Source: Synura sp. LO234KE
Taxonomy: Eukaryota; Sar; Synurophyceae; Synurales; Mallomonadaceae
Direction: 5' to 3'
Assembly: GCA_015143735.1 (NCBI GenBank)
Contig: VKHC01000047.1
Span: forward strand, 1 to 23,393
Length of the DNA: 23,393 nt
Of this stretch, positions 9,731-22,004 are shown piece after piece (positions within the stretch are counted from its first letter, which is position 1; every line of letters starts with the position of its first letter). The notes beneath the pieces were generated by a model. That model was not told where the DNA came from, searched no databases, and saw nothing but the letters and a program-made list of their open reading frames with translations. The position numbers and the translations under genes were made by a program.

Positions 9731-11880
9731 CGTCACCACCTTTAAGCTTCTATCATGGTTAAAACCACAAGAAAACACGGTTAAGCACCGCAAAAGGAGT
9801 AGTGTGAAAGAGAAAGCTTTATACTAAGCTAGGTAACACGCGACAAGTATAATTTCACCCAGAACCCTTATGAGCCAGGGGTAAGGGTAAGCGGATTACC
9901 GAAAAAAGGTGAAAATCACCGAGGTAGCTCCACCTTGGCCTAATCGATAGATAGTTTACAATAAAACTGTCCGGGTTAAGTGCTCTACGCAGTCCCGTAC
10001 GCGCTCTATTATTTTGTCAGTCAATGTGGCGGCTGGTGGAACTGTGACTATCCTCAACATTGGAGTTGGAAAGTAATCATCAGCGCCGAAATGCTTCATC
10101 TAAAAGTCAATAAGTATGACTGCCTCCAAATATCATGCACGCAGCACCCAGGGTAGGTAAAAAAGCGCTTGAAATACCGAGAAAATCAAAAAAACTTTAC
10201 AAAAAACCTCGGCGCATCAGTTGCCCGAGGACAAAGAAAAGAAAAATATCTAACCAGATCCGATTTAGAATGCCCCCCTCAATTAGAACACAGCTTTCAC
10301 CCTTTAAACTTCTCCAATCTCACCCACCCCACACATACTACGAGTAATAGATAAACCCGAAGTCCACTGTCCGGTAACAGTTTAGCACCTATGATGTAGT
10401 CTGAATCCCAAGGAATTTCGTCAGAGGTTGGGAGGCCGGAAGTTCTGTCAGGATCTTTGCAGACGACTGACTGTAGTACCGAGTATAGAGTGGCGAGAGT
10501 GTCTCGTCTTCCGTATGCTCCTCTCCCAATGGGTAGTTAACTTGATGTGAAACTCCGCCCTCAAGACTTCCTTAAAAGGAAGCTTGGAATCTTTCAAAGC
10601 AGCGATACACTGACGTAACTTTAAACCAAGGATATTTGCTGGGTCCATGCATGAGTGACCAAAAGTAGTTCACAAGTGGTCGGCGGCGAAGCCAGTCCGT
10701 CATAATTTACAGATATGCCCAAAACCAGCAATACATACTATGGTTTGATTGTTTTTTTAAAGAGGCTGCCGACTTTTCTGGGTTTGACCCGGATCTCTGC
10801 GCTGCTCTCTGGTCAATCAGTTTACTGTCCCAGCACTCGAATATTCAATTTTGATGTCTATGATAACATAACAAACATTTCTGGAAGCCAGTTGTGAAGC
10901 TCAACGATGATATCGCTTCTGAAAAAAGAGTGGAATGTGCCTTGATATTCGCCTCGATTGGCTCCTTCATATGTGTCTGCAAGTGTCGCGCTCCATGCAA
11001 CCCCAATTTTCCACAAAAAAACTTCCAAGCTACCTTGTTTCGACACCAGATTTGCGCCGCTCTAATTTTATCGTTCATATTAAAGTTACTGTTAGAAAGT
11101 TAAATTTCCCAGATATTATGTTTACTACAGCATATAAATTTGCTGTTGGCTTTTTAAATTTTTCAAAAAGCTCGATAAGCTCATTTGAGAGCGTTTCCGG
11201 ACATTCCGAAAGGATTAAGACTAATATGGAATGATAGCCTGATTATTCCAAAGGCACCAGAAATTGGAATTTCTGCCTCCACTATGGGACACTTTGTACT
11301 TTGGACGTTTCACAACCGCCCATTTAAAAAAAGTGCAAAAGGAGGAGTGTGTTGCTATAGATGGTACCAACAAGGGAAGGAACGAACCGTTTAGGAGGAG
11401 GGGACATACATGTTTAAATTGTCCTTATTCTTGTTTTTTCAGAGCCGACTTGATTTCCTAACTCACCATGCTGCTCGCTTAACTTGATTTCTCCATGAGA
11501 GCACCTAAAGTGCATAAAGAATTTGCTCATAAAAATAGTGTATTAAATATTAAATATCGTATTCTAGTAGTAGTTCAAGAAAGTTCAAGTCACTAGCGTC
11601 GAGTCAGGAGTGGGTGATTGAATGGTAAAATATATAAATCTTATTAGTCTACTAAAACTTATTGTAATGCAGGTGGTTGCATTACTTTCAACAAGATGGA
11701 AGTTGAATGCCTTGTTACGCTTTTAAATTGTTGCTTTTGCAGCACCATATGTTACATCCACTGTGCAAGAAAGTTCTAAAGATTTAAGAACTAATTTTTG
11801 AAGTCATAGGCTTCTTCTGTGCAACTTGCAGACGGTGTAGGCTACCTTGCAATTGATAGTTAGTCCGTCGTCAACAATCT
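9731..11880. other. Gene-poor region with a few unexplained short ORFs
   Basis: I recognise no gene. Three ORFs have protein-like composition but no known motif: 10448-10648 minus (66 codons, starts with ATG), 10935-11234 plus (99 codons, starts with ATG) and the frame ending at 11461 plus, which includes a Cys-rich HTCLNCPYSC patch. None has convincing flanking splice sites or homology that I know. Confidence 0.3.
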
Positions 11881-12255
11881 TGGAACATGGATGTATTTGA
11901 GAACAGACCGCATTGAGCGGACACTAGGACGACCAGAACCATCGGCGGAAATAAGGCTCGATAAGGAAATAGAAAATTGGTAAATTGTGGTATCTTCGAA
12001 GCCCTCCTACATCTACAACGAATGACAATCCCGCTCAAGAAGAGGAAGCGACGTACATATCACTTTCGTGGTATGATTTTAGAGAGAAACGTCCAACTCA
12101 GACAAACCAACAGACCTGATTATGCTACGAATACATCAGAATTTGTACGCACATTGTGCGCGGTGACACTCATGCCTCCATTCAAACAAACGAATATAAA
12201 ACTCACAAATCATCTCATTAACGATCGTCTCATTTCCAAAACAACGGAAGTCTGA
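11881..12255 (+). other. Two overlapping short coding-like frames, possibly element remnants
   Basis: A frame from 11868 to a TAA at 11981 is acidic/basic mixed (ending RLDKEIENW). A 92-codon frame (11977-12255, GTG at its first position, so not a real eukaryotic start) follows, and a third frame across 12000-12120 is also open. Successive phase shifts suggest decay. No domain recognised. Confidence 0.2.
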
Positions 12256-14250
12256 CAACAAATTCAATCCCTATCAGAGCAGACGTGCACTCTTCTTGGA
12301 GACTTCGGTCAACACCATTCATCCCTTCACAATCAATATAAATATTTCTTTCCCTTCACCATTTTTCGCTTTCTTTCCAAACAAATATAGCCGCCTAACC
12401 ACAAAGTATCGAAGCAGGGGTAAAACCCATGCGGGCGATAGCAGGAGCAACACGAATGATGACCATGCAACGCAACCAAAATTTTACAGCGCGCGCAAAG
12501 AATAAATTATAGAAGGATGACGTTTTCACGAAATAATTTGACCGACTCAGTGACTGCTTTAGAGCCAATTACCAGATTCTTCTTTTAAATTGCGCTGCGT
12601 AAGTGGCTTTATGTACTAAAACAATATTCGTTTGCAGCGTTGGTATGGAGCGGCAGTATAAGTGGAGATACGTAGCTGTCGGATAAATCATGGCGCCAAG
12701 GCGGAAAATTGATCTCTGAGCGAGACTAGCTATATCTGATGTTAACCAAACAGAGCTGGTTAAATTAAGCGCAACAGATTTATTTATTACATTAGCGCAA
12801 ACTTCCAAACTAGTATGGCAACTTTTGTTGGAAAATGCGATTTTTTGGTTCCCTCATATATTGCGTTCGTTCTCTATAAGGGGAAATACATTAATTTGAA
12901 TCATCAGTGTCATAAATGTAATGCTATGATAGATATGCGTCAATAGAATTAAGTATATTATTAGTATGCATTATCAATGATTTTTTATTTGCACTAAATT
13001 TGCATCCACACCACGTGTGCAATCTTGCCAATATCTTGCTTGCACCAAAATTTCACCCATCCCTCTAAAATATCTTGCCAATTTCTTGCCAATTAAAAAT
13101 TTCATTTTAATTAAAAATGTGATATCAATACTCCAAGTAAGCCAATGATTATATATGTATCACATCGATTGTTCGATATTATACTTTTTGTATTCCATGC
13201 AGCGCGAAACGCCGATTGTTACAATCGTGCTTCCCGGACCTGACTTCAGTTGTAAGTCCACTAGCCGACCACATTTATGTTAAGATTATCAAAATTCTTA
13301 ACTGATATTCATGTACAAGTATCGGAGTGGTGGTTTCTGACTTAAAATCAGCGCTTGATGGAGTTTATTTAGATCTCTTTGTTTTGCATAAGCCCAGTCC
13401 TCAGAACGAGTGCAGTATTTGCAGATTTCCTGAGGTGGAATTCCGTCTTATATCCATTGCGCCGTTTCTGCGAAACATCCACAGACGGTGATAAATTAAC
13501 GTGGCACCGTGAGAGCCGAATATTTTGTGAATAGATATATTCACTCGATATCTGGCGCTGAAAAATATCTTAATGGATGCGCATTTAGGGTCGAAGTTCT
13601 GTAATTTCTAGCGTCAAAATAGTCACCAGAGACAGGACACTGTCCATTCAACAATAATTGACGCTTTACGAACTAAAGCGATTAGTAACGTTCCTTCCCT
13701 ATTTGATTAACATGCTGGCAGCTCTGTTATTTTGTTTTTTATTTTGGAAAAGAAGATTCCAAGTTCATTTGTCACGATGGATTCATACCCCAACCAACAG
13801 CTATGCACTTGTCGCCATACTGACCGCAATTGTGTGGAATAAGACTTAATTTTGTTTTGGTTTTTGATATTGAGACAGTGGGTTTATTTGTTTCGAAAGA
13901 ATATATTTCCTCAAAGGATATTCAATCGAATGCACATCAAGTGGTAACTGTGTATATTCAGAATATTCATTTTCCAGGCTTACATGGAACGGCTTACTTG
14001 GAACAGATATCAATTCGACGTAGCCTGTTCATCTCTAATACCATTATCAATTATGAATTTGCGATAGATATAATAAACTATCGTTTACATAATTATTTCT
14101 CATTTTAGCCCTTGCGTTCTCAATAATTTTTAATTTTCGGAAAGCTTTTTCAACTTCAGTCTTTGTTTTGCATTCGTATGTTTCGGCATCGTTTCAACAG
14201 CCATTTTGAATGCGTCAACTTCGGTGAGGGACGAGGGCGGGAAAATTCAC
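12256..14250. other. AT-rich non-coding stretch
   Basis: The region is AT-rich with scattered short repeats. TCTTGC(C) recurs near 13023, 13034, 13072 and 13084. A perfect 7-bp-arm hairpin GTGAATA/TATTCAC lies at 13527-13544. The frame at 13830-14108 is open for 92 codons, starts only with GTG and has no firm domain. Confidence 0.4.
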
Positions 14251-15387
14251 GGTGTGGTAGCCTAGACCGCAACCAGCGGACTCCTTATCTGCTAGGGTTA
14301 CATCTGATGTGTACTATTATTAGTTAGTTAGTTATTGTCTACTAGACCTAAACGAATCGGCCAGACCACAGGTAAAGAACTATGATCTGGAAAAGACGAA
14401 ATCGGATCGTGTGCGCTGACGACGACGTCCTTCCCTCCGCCGCCGGTCGTCGTAGCAATCACGGCGGGCGACCATTAACTTTTTGTCGTTGTGCCTCAGA
14501 GTCGAGGAGAATAGTGGCTGGCAATGCTGCTCCGGTACATCACTGCACTGGAAGTCTCAAGACCATCTTTACTAGTTACTATATCTCACATCTTACTTAT
14601 TATGTGTAAGCAAAGGCAGGGAGTACAAGAAATTCCTAGTAATAAAGAGCCTCCAATGATGTGCCAACTGACGAACCCCGGTATGTAGACAATTGAAGCA
14701 TATTACGAAGCATGTAGACACGTAGAGTAGACACGCGGTATTCCTAGAATCTACAAAAATCAGAACGAAGACTAAACTAAATTCGTGTTTCGGGGTACAA
14801 AAACAAGTTGTGACATAGGAAGTCATGAAAATCAAGGCGAATCAAGAAAAATCTCTTTCTCGAGATACAATGAAATCAATTCAGTATCTCGACGTGCAGG
14901 GGGTTTAAATATCTTGATCCACTTCATGTGAGTAAATGTATTCCCGTCGAGCCGTGTTTATTTATGTCGTTCCCTTACTAAGATAACGGCAGTTTGTATA
15001 TGAGATTCTTCTCGATCGTTCTGCAAAGTAGGTAAATTTTGGTTGAATAATCTACGAGAAAATGCAGCAAGATTCGCAAAGAAGTTGCTTAGCGTTACCG
15101 GTAATTGAATACTTCACTTCTTTTGACACTTTACGTCATTCATATCTGTTTTATTCAGGAAAGTATGCTCTGTCATCAAAAACTTAGTTTTTCTTTATTA
15201 TGATTTAAGTTATTGGACATTCTTTCCAAAGACGTGATATTTCCTAATTTTTTAGTGTTTCCTCCGTCAAAGTCGTAACCTTGTACAGTCTACCGCCAAA
15301 GTTCACCATCCACAGTTGTTTGTAGGTACCAAAGCTCACCACAAAACGCCCAGGACCTTGTTTTTTTGACCCCTAAAATCCTTGGTC
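14251..15387. other. Mixed intergenic tract with a GC-rich patch near 14400-14480
   Basis: A GC-rich patch around 14410-14470 includes ACGACGAC and GTCGTCGT arms that could form a hairpin. The 75-codon ORF at 14382-14609 covers it but has no recognised motif. From 14600 to 15387 I see nothing I can name. Confidence 0.3.
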
Positions 15388-15511
15388 ACCAGCTATAGCT
15401 GGTCTATCCAAAGCCGAACCAGCTATAGTCGACCTACTATAGCTGGGGATTTAGAATTGGATATCCAGCTATAGCTCTGGTGCACCCAAAACTACTCCAG
15501 CTATAGTTGGG
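15388..15511. repeat. Cluster of CCAGCTATAG palindromic motifs (5 copies)
   Basis: CCAGCTATAG or its complement occurs five times in 124 bases. One is a perfect 16-bp palindrome at 15388-15403 (ACCAGCTATAGCTGGT). A hairpin follows with perfect 10-bp arms at 15419-15428 and 15437-15446 and an 8-base loop. Two further copies lie at 15465-15480 and 15497-15511. The density is far above chance. The cluster ends about 35 bases before the homology shared by retroelement copies A and B. Confidence 0.85.
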
Positions 15512-15535
15512 TTTTTATCCACTGATGTGACCGAG

Positions 15536-15840
15536 TGGGGGTAGGGGGAGGCAGCCTCCACCAGGGCGGAGGAAAGACACCCCCCGGCAAATGTTAGTTT
15601 GCAACGATGTCCCCAACTACTAGGTACAAGAAGGGAACGCGCTCCACCCCCGGAACATCTTCCTCCAAGTAAGGAACTACAGAGGGAGGTAATAAAATTG
15701 GAGCGAAGCGGCAGAGAAGTTCTACTAACGCCAGTAGTGTCCTCATCAAGGGTACTATGTGGGCCAAGAATAACAATTCCAATGCATGGCGCGAAAAGGC
15801 AGACCACCAATTCGAACTAGAGCAGCAGGAACGCAGGTAG
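15536..15840 (+). pseudogene. Decayed gag-like retroelement leader, copy B
   Basis: The frame starts with an ATG at 15607 and runs 77 codons to a TAG at 15838-15840, interrupted by a TAA at 15670-15672. The product is polar and basic and ends in an AWREKAD motif plus a Glu/Gln/Arg-rich stretch. The motif and the 60-70 bases before the ATG match copy A. The copies are clearly diverged, so this is an old family. Assignment to a gag-like protein is inferred. Confidence 0.5.
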
Positions 15841-17787
15841 AGGACATGCACCTTAGTGGAATGCTACTTAATACATCAAAATGAGCGATGAACAGTTTTA
15901 ATGGAGACAGGACTTCGGGCCACTCCGCCGCAACAACCGGGCCGAGGCTATGGACGATTGTACGAGAGGAAGCGTGAAGTCGGGAAAATTCTCCAAAAAT
16001 TCTCTCCTCGGGTGATCAGGGTAGGCAACCCCAGCTCAGGGACAGGACAAGTGCTCGCTTGAGTGCTCCCGGTGAAGTAGGTATGGGGAGAGAGCGAGTG
16101 CTCTCGGGAGGGATGAATAGCGACAGAACTCCGCAGCGTGATCCAACGCTTCCTACTCATACCTTAGATGACCAGCCCAGAGTGGATTGATGAAGGGGCC
16201 CCAAGGTACCGGTTCCCCCACGGTTGCATAATGGATTTTGATTAAGTCCATTTAGGTTGAGGAGAAATAGCCGCTTTGTATCTGCTAGCAATTATCTTAG
16301 AGACCATGGATAAAATTTTTAGTGTAGAATAACTTATAGTTAATTATTACCACCAGAACATAATCACGATTAATTGTGAGAAACTGCAACAGCAGTTACT
16401 CATTTTAAGAGGACAAAAATAATAATAATAGATTGAGTCATTGAATACAATCATACTGCAAAATAAATGTAGACCAACTCTAACGCTACTCCTCAGGACG
16501 ATTGCAGAAATTAGTAAACGACATACACTAAGTTGCAGAAGACGTGAGTATATGAGAAAGCATAGGAGTATGTCCAGGACAACCTTTCCAACAGAAAAAG
16601 AAATGAAAAACAAATGAAAGCCGGAGTTGAAATCTTACTCCTACTGATGGTGTGTCTCGTAACGATGAATTGCTTAACAGAGTATAATTTGGTTCGCAGG
16701 GGAACAAGCCGAAAGTACTTATATTAGCTTAACGAATTCGTACGGCGTCGTCGTTAAACAACCACGGTTGGAGACACAGAGCGCTCTTGAGGGCAAAATA
16801 AACACTTCTTTGTGGTTTGTTGCGCTGTTATATATCTACGCTGCTCTTGTGGGTCAGTATAGTACTTGGTAGCATATATTCATTCTGCCACGGTAATGTT
16901 GTTATTCCAATCTCCTCCAATCTTGCTTCTAGGGTGCACTTCCCTCAGGAGAGGAGTATCGATATATCACGAGTGGCTCGTAGACAATATTACGTAGGAA
17001 GGACTTGCACAGTACGATTCAGGACTCATGTTCTCTGGCTGTTGTGCGAGATTTTCCTCAAGTAGTGTCTGTGATTGGTCGCGATTCAAGACAGATTAGA
17101 GTACTTGGTCAGTTGTAATCTGGAATGACGGAAATATAATGTGTCCCATCGAGGGTTTCGTGTCACGGAAACACAGTGTCGCCCCTAGGAGATTCGTTTC
17201 TACTTTCACAGTTCGTATATCAGTATCACATGTGACAACGTCAGTTTCCAAGATGTTCTCGGATACGAAACTGATGTTGTATGAACGTAAAAACTTACTA
17301 TCTGATCCTCAGTCGAATCGCTTATGTGCTAACTCAGTCGTATGTAGCAAGAACTCAGCTGTTCTTGTGCTGCTCGCAACTTAGGTTATCAACTAAACTA
17401 TAATACACTCGCCGCATACTTTCACTCAAGTTAAAATCAAAAAAGACAAGGCTTGCAACAAGCAAATCGTCAGAAAACCAAATAAGTAATTAGAAAGCTC
17501 AAGCAACAGTGTGAAAGACACGGAGTAACGCTTGCGCTCGACCGCTCCAAGTAGCCCATTATATTCGCAAGAAATCAAATTCCAACTTCTTCGCTTTGCG
17601 AGATATTTCTCGATGCACAAGATGAACTGGGATGAAATCTTTTGGGATTGAAATGATATTGGGAGTCAGAATGTGTAAATAACAGAAATAACGATGAATT
17701 CGCGTTGTGTGTATCTCGCGAAAAATTGGTAATTTTGATCACACCCGAAATTGGATAATGGCGAATATAGAGTGTTAAAAATTGAAA
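15841..17787. other. Intergenic tract, possible element remnants at its start
   Basis: A 70-codon polar, Ser/Pro/Arg-rich frame around 15975-16190 on the plus strand could continue the copy B remnant. The rest is AT-rich. It includes an (AAT)n run at 16419-16431 and the inverted repeat at 17235-17280. No gene was recognised. Confidence 0.3.
17235..17280. repeat. Inverted repeat with 14-bp arms
   Basis: ACAACGTCAGTTTC (17235-17248) pairs with GAAACTGATGTTGT (17267-17280) with one mismatch around an 18-base loop. The 10-bp palindrome TCACATGTGA lies immediately upstream (17226-17235). No gene context is known. Confidence 0.6.
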
Positions 17788-18123
17788 ATGCAAAAAAGGT
17801 TAGTCTTACATTGTCTTTCATAAAGCGCGTATTGAATTTTACCCAAGTACTTCACAGAAAATTCAAATCGGTTTGGCGCATGAATATAACCAAAAATGAT
17901 TCCGCAGAAAACTCAAGCTTATGCAACAAGTTTTGGATGAAACATGAAGGTATGAAGTTTTTAGCCCCTCTCTTCATATTTTCCATTAATATTTCATATA
18001 CTTTATGCAGGAACAAGTATTTTCAGTGACGGGTGGAAATGCGATAAAAGCCATCTGAGCAAGTCAAGACACAGCAGTGCATATGAGCGCCTCTTCCGTA
18101 TTTATTTGGAATTTCTGTTTTAA
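17788..18123 (+). CDS. Weak candidate: three-exon gene for a 71-aa protein
   Basis: Proposed exons are 17788-17798, 17858-17949 and 18011-18123. Donors are GTTAGT and GTATGA; acceptors are TTCACAG and TATGCAG. The three pieces join in frame from an ATG to a TAA (72 codons in total). The C-terminal half includes EGTSIFSDGWKC, which recalls the GT-I-SD-W pattern of ISXO2/IS1595-type (Merlin) transposases. The resemblance is short and other transposase residues are absent. The first exon is only 11 nt and the introns (59 and 61 nt) are shorter than the two introns supported elsewhere, so chance splice-like signals are a real possibility. Confidence 0.18.
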
Positions 18124-19255
18124 TACCTCTACCTAATATTTTTATGCTATAACTATATTTATATAATTTGTCTTTAAGCGTTTCAGGGTATGTGTGCATG
18201 CATGTGACATTTGATGGAAACGATCATAAAAGGATGAAATGTGATATGTGTGCTATGTGATTAATATGTTTTACATGTATGATAATGTTATGCCTAACTA
18301 ATTATAAGTGTTTTATGCCTAAAATCTTCTAGAGAGCTAATATTAGATTAGAGTACTATAGGTACCGAGAAGGTATAAAAGCAAGAAGCTTGAATCTACC
18401 AGGTGTGTAATTTAGATATAAGCATTAGCAGATATAGTTGTAAGATAGTTCGAAAAGCTAAATAAAAGCAAAATAGAGCTAGATGTGCGCAGGTGAAAGC
18501 ACTAGTACCGACCGGTACAGCGACACCCACAGAAGGAAGTATAGATGGTAACTTGGAAAAACCGAGCTACTAGATAGAAATAAAAGCAAAAACGTGTGGC
18601 ACGCACTGTTACACAAGCGACCCCTTAAATTACGGATAGATTTACCTATGCATGTAGGTTGCATCAGTTGTGATATAGGATAGAGTAGGTTAAAGCACCA
18701 TGTGTAGGATAGAAAATCAACTATGCGTCACACGGCGCAACACGCACAGAATCTACGGATGGATAGCACCTGGATCCGTGGAGCGCGCTCGAGAGTTTCC
18801 TCGAGACTTGGTCCCGATTTAGTTATTTTCCTCCTCTCTCGTCCGGGGGTCACCAAAAAACTCCTCAAATGATTCAGAATTATACAATCCCCTTTCTCTT
18901 CCCGCGCCGTTGCTATACCGTTATCTGGTCCGCCACTATGGGTTGGGGGGTTAGTTTTAAAAACGTATGGTGGTTTTCGCACCGATCACACCATCTAAGA
19001 TTTTTTCTACTCCAGTGCAGGGAAGTTTCTACTCAGAATTCGCCGATAAAGTATTAGATATATTCTACTTAAAATCTGAAAATTCCGGCCGCCAAAGGTG
19101 CAAAAATCGCCAAATCCGAATTGTTTTGAAAGTGCAACTCGAAACCAATACAAGAAACCGATTTCAAACCAATTGGTATGGAGTGCAATATAGGGAAGTA
19201 CGTAGAAATTGTACCAATCACCGTTGGTGGGAATCCGTCGTAACAGCACAGTATC
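18124..19255. other. Non-coding tract with TATAAAAG and two AATAAAAG motifs
   Basis: No gene seen. TATAAAAG lies at 18374-18381 and AATAAAAG at 18461-18468 and 18579-18586, each followed by CAA. This TATA-then-poly(A) order is what a solo LTR would show, but no second LTR copy is visible in the window. Two CTCGAG sites flank 18788-18803. Confidence 0.25.
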
Positions 19256-20650
19256 GTGAATCACCCGGGTCAAACACTCTCACACAAATCAGGTCTTCTG
19301 TTGTACCTCCGTGTTGATAAACGGCAATTAGTCGCCTGGTTACGTCACTTGCTGCATGGTCGCCTGCCAGGTAGGGTCCCACGCAAGTGTTTACGAGTGA
19401 AGTTTGACGCTCGAGCTGCCCGATATCTGAATCAACCTCTGCTGGCCTACCCGACTGCAGAACAATATCCGGCATTTCCCTTTACAGGTTCGTGACCTCC
19501 TCCAGACGATTCTCCTGAAAGTCGCTTACTCGATCGCGCCGGTACTTCGGGAGTATACACTATACCAAAGTACCATCACGCTGGGGCTCGCAACCGAGTG
19601 CAGCCATAATGCAGATAAATAACTCCGCGTTACGTCACTTGCTGCATGGTCGCCTGCCAGGTAGGGTCCCACGCAAGTGTTTACGAGTGAAGTTTGACGC
19701 TCGAGCTGCCCGATATCTGAATCAACCTCTGCTGGCCTACCCGACTGCAGAACAATATCCGGCATTTCCCTTTACAGGTTCGTGACCTCCTCCAGACGAT
19801 TCTCCTGAAAGTCGCTTACTCGATCGCGCCGGTACTTCGGGAGTATACACTATACCAAAGTACCATCACGCTGGGGCTCGCAACCGAGTGCAGCCATAAT
19901 GCAGATAAATAACTCCGCGTCACATCTTTCTATGTGCGCACTCGTTGGTCTAGAGCGTATTCAAGACGAGCGAGATGCACATGCCGATATGTCGTCCCAC
20001 AAGTATATCGCCTACAAGGTACTCATCAGCGCGGGTCAAAGGCGCTCTGCGATCATCTCCCAATTCTATCTTCTCCAGACAGAGAGCCGCCCAGCCTCAT
20101 ACCGGTGTGGTCACGACGCTTCTACCACTAGGATCCGCTTCTTCAAACTCCACTTGATGTGGGTTGGTCCACTGTGAGTAAGACACTCTAAAAAGTCGTC
20201 AAGGGCGTCCCGCTGACCAGCGATTCCTGGAGCTGCGCCGCACCCCAGCAAACTTTAAGAAATTCTCTCTCCGAACAACATTTCTTCCCACCGCTCACCA
20301 TGGGTAAGAAACAAATTACTTTATGAACGCGTGTCGATGTCTAAAATGTGTAAAACGCCTCCTCAGCGTTGCCCTCAGGGAACTCGAACAACCCTTCTTC
20401 AACCGCGCGATTTTGCCGCAGATCCCGCAAGTAATTGGAGTTCTATTCAATGATCTTATCGCACACTGGTATAGCAGGTCAGTAGTCCGCCTACCAGGCA
20501 TATCTAAAACACGATCTGATCATTCTGCCCCGGGCAACTTAGCCCTTTTAGAAAAATTACTCCCTCGCAGGCGCGCTGACTCCTGCGCCTCGACTTCCCG
20601 AGGTATGGGTACCGACACAATATGACAACCCTCTCTACGACTTAGACTGC
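19256..20650 (+). pseudogene. Decayed coding-like sequence, probably retroelement-derived
   Basis: One frame is open for 79 codons to a TGA at 19493-19495 and continues past it for about 40 more codons in the same phase. It starts with a region whose ...VDKRQLVAWLR segment loosely recalls the second helix of SAP domains. A second frame (19899-20177, ATG start) is open for 92 codons. After it the same frame continues to about 20520 with several stops. Composition is Pro/Ser/Arg-rich. The tandem duplication described separately sits inside and shifts the frame. No protease, RT or integrase motif was recognised. Confidence 0.35.
19339..19920. repeat. Perfect 290-bp tandem duplication
   Basis: Bases 19339-19628 are repeated at 19629-19918 without any difference I could find. 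Identity at period 290 breaks at both ends (19338 versus 19628, and 19631 versus 19921). Because 290 is not a multiple of three, the duplication breaks any reading frame through it. Complete identity suggests a recent event or an assembly artefact. Confidence 0.95.
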
Positions 20651-22004
20651 AGAACGTACTGAGCCTGCTTTCACGTCATTTGCAGTCTAAAAGATATGCT
20701 GACCTTAATCCCTGCTAGTCGAAAAGATCCATTCCTCAAACACTGCACCGTCAGAACACTCGGACTAGCGCTCGTCCGCTGTGGCGCAGTGCGACTGCGT
20801 GGAAAGTAACCGCTCCTCCAGACTATAAATCTCGTCTTCGTGCACTTCCTGCACGTCAAAATCAAGATGCGTTTCAACAGATCTGGCTCTTCAATTTCCA
20901 GAACACCAGTTTGTTTCTGATCGAAGAATATCTCTTAAGGCGCTTCCGAGCACCCTCAAACTCCTCATCTTCAGCAGCTCTCTCCTAAGTTTCCTGCTTA
21001 TGGAACTCCAACTGAAATCTCAACAGCCTCACGCCGCGTGCGAATCTTGGTTTGAATTGCTTTCAACTCCATCAGTCGATCTGCTGTAGAACCTTCCAGA
21101 GCATTCTTTTAAACGCTCCAATTTTCATCCAAATGTGGTGTCTTCAACCACTTCGCTGCCCTTTTTCTAAAACATCTTTCACATGTGTCTGCATGATGTA
21201 CGTATTTAAAATTCCAGTTTGATACCATTAATAGACTTCCATGGACTTCAAGAACACGAAATATTTCAGTATCCATATTCTAGCTTAATTCCTTGTCTAT
21301 AAATTTATATATTATGCCGTACCTGCTTCTCTAACATAGTTCGGGAACGTAATGAGCCCGCGTTCGTCATAATACCGCTAATTTTACGACTTCTGGTGAA
21401 CACTCAATGCTATGAATCACCTGTCAAGAACTAAACTCAAGATTAGTTTCTGGGTACCTAAAAGTACTACCAAATAAAGTTGGCTAGTATTAGTTTTGAA
21501 GTAGCATCAGAGATCTATATGCCGCCCCGCATAAGAAAACTAATTTATCATTGACAAATATGTATTCCGGACGAAGTCGACAAAATTAATACCGCAAAGC
21601 CGTGGCATATCCACGGACATGTAGTCCCCCAAACGTGCTATTCATTCAAAGTCAAAAGTATTGTGCTGGTAGCAGAAAATCGTAAAATTCGGATAGCTCC
21701 GGGTGGCGGGGATATAGTGAACACATACGTAGGTAGAGATATGGTGTAGTAAACGCAGTGTAGCGCTTACGGGTACTTAATGCGGCACCGATGCTGGAAC
21801 ATCCCCTCCGTCCTTGAATCCGGCTATCACACAGCTCACTGCCTCTGCCTTCTCCCTCCTTAAACTCCACTTCAGAATCCCCAACCGCCTCCATCAATTA
21901 TACCAAATAACAACCATCTAACACAGCCCTAATTGCCACCCCAAGTACCTCAATAGCATGCACACATATATCACTATAACCCTTTTCCATCAACTCAACC
22001 GAAT
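20651..22004. other. Gene-poor tract
   Basis: No gene recognised. One minus-strand frame with an ATG at 21894 runs 80 codons to a TGA at 21652. It is Glu/Gly-rich at the start and includes a GTAAGC donor-like site, but has no known motif. Confidence 0.3.

Noticed and set aside
13023-13096. Repeated TCTTGCC units as a possible array
   Set aside because: The units are short, irregularly spaced and imperfect, so they fit neither a CRISPR array nor a satellite.
13830-14108. FDIETVG, resembling an exonuclease Exo I motif
   Set aside because: The frame starts only with GTG, is 92 codons long and shows no further exonuclease motifs.
16347-16613. Hydrophobic 88-codon minus-strand ORF
   Set aside because: Its composition follows from an A-rich plus strand, including an AAT run. 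There is no sign of selection or known motif.
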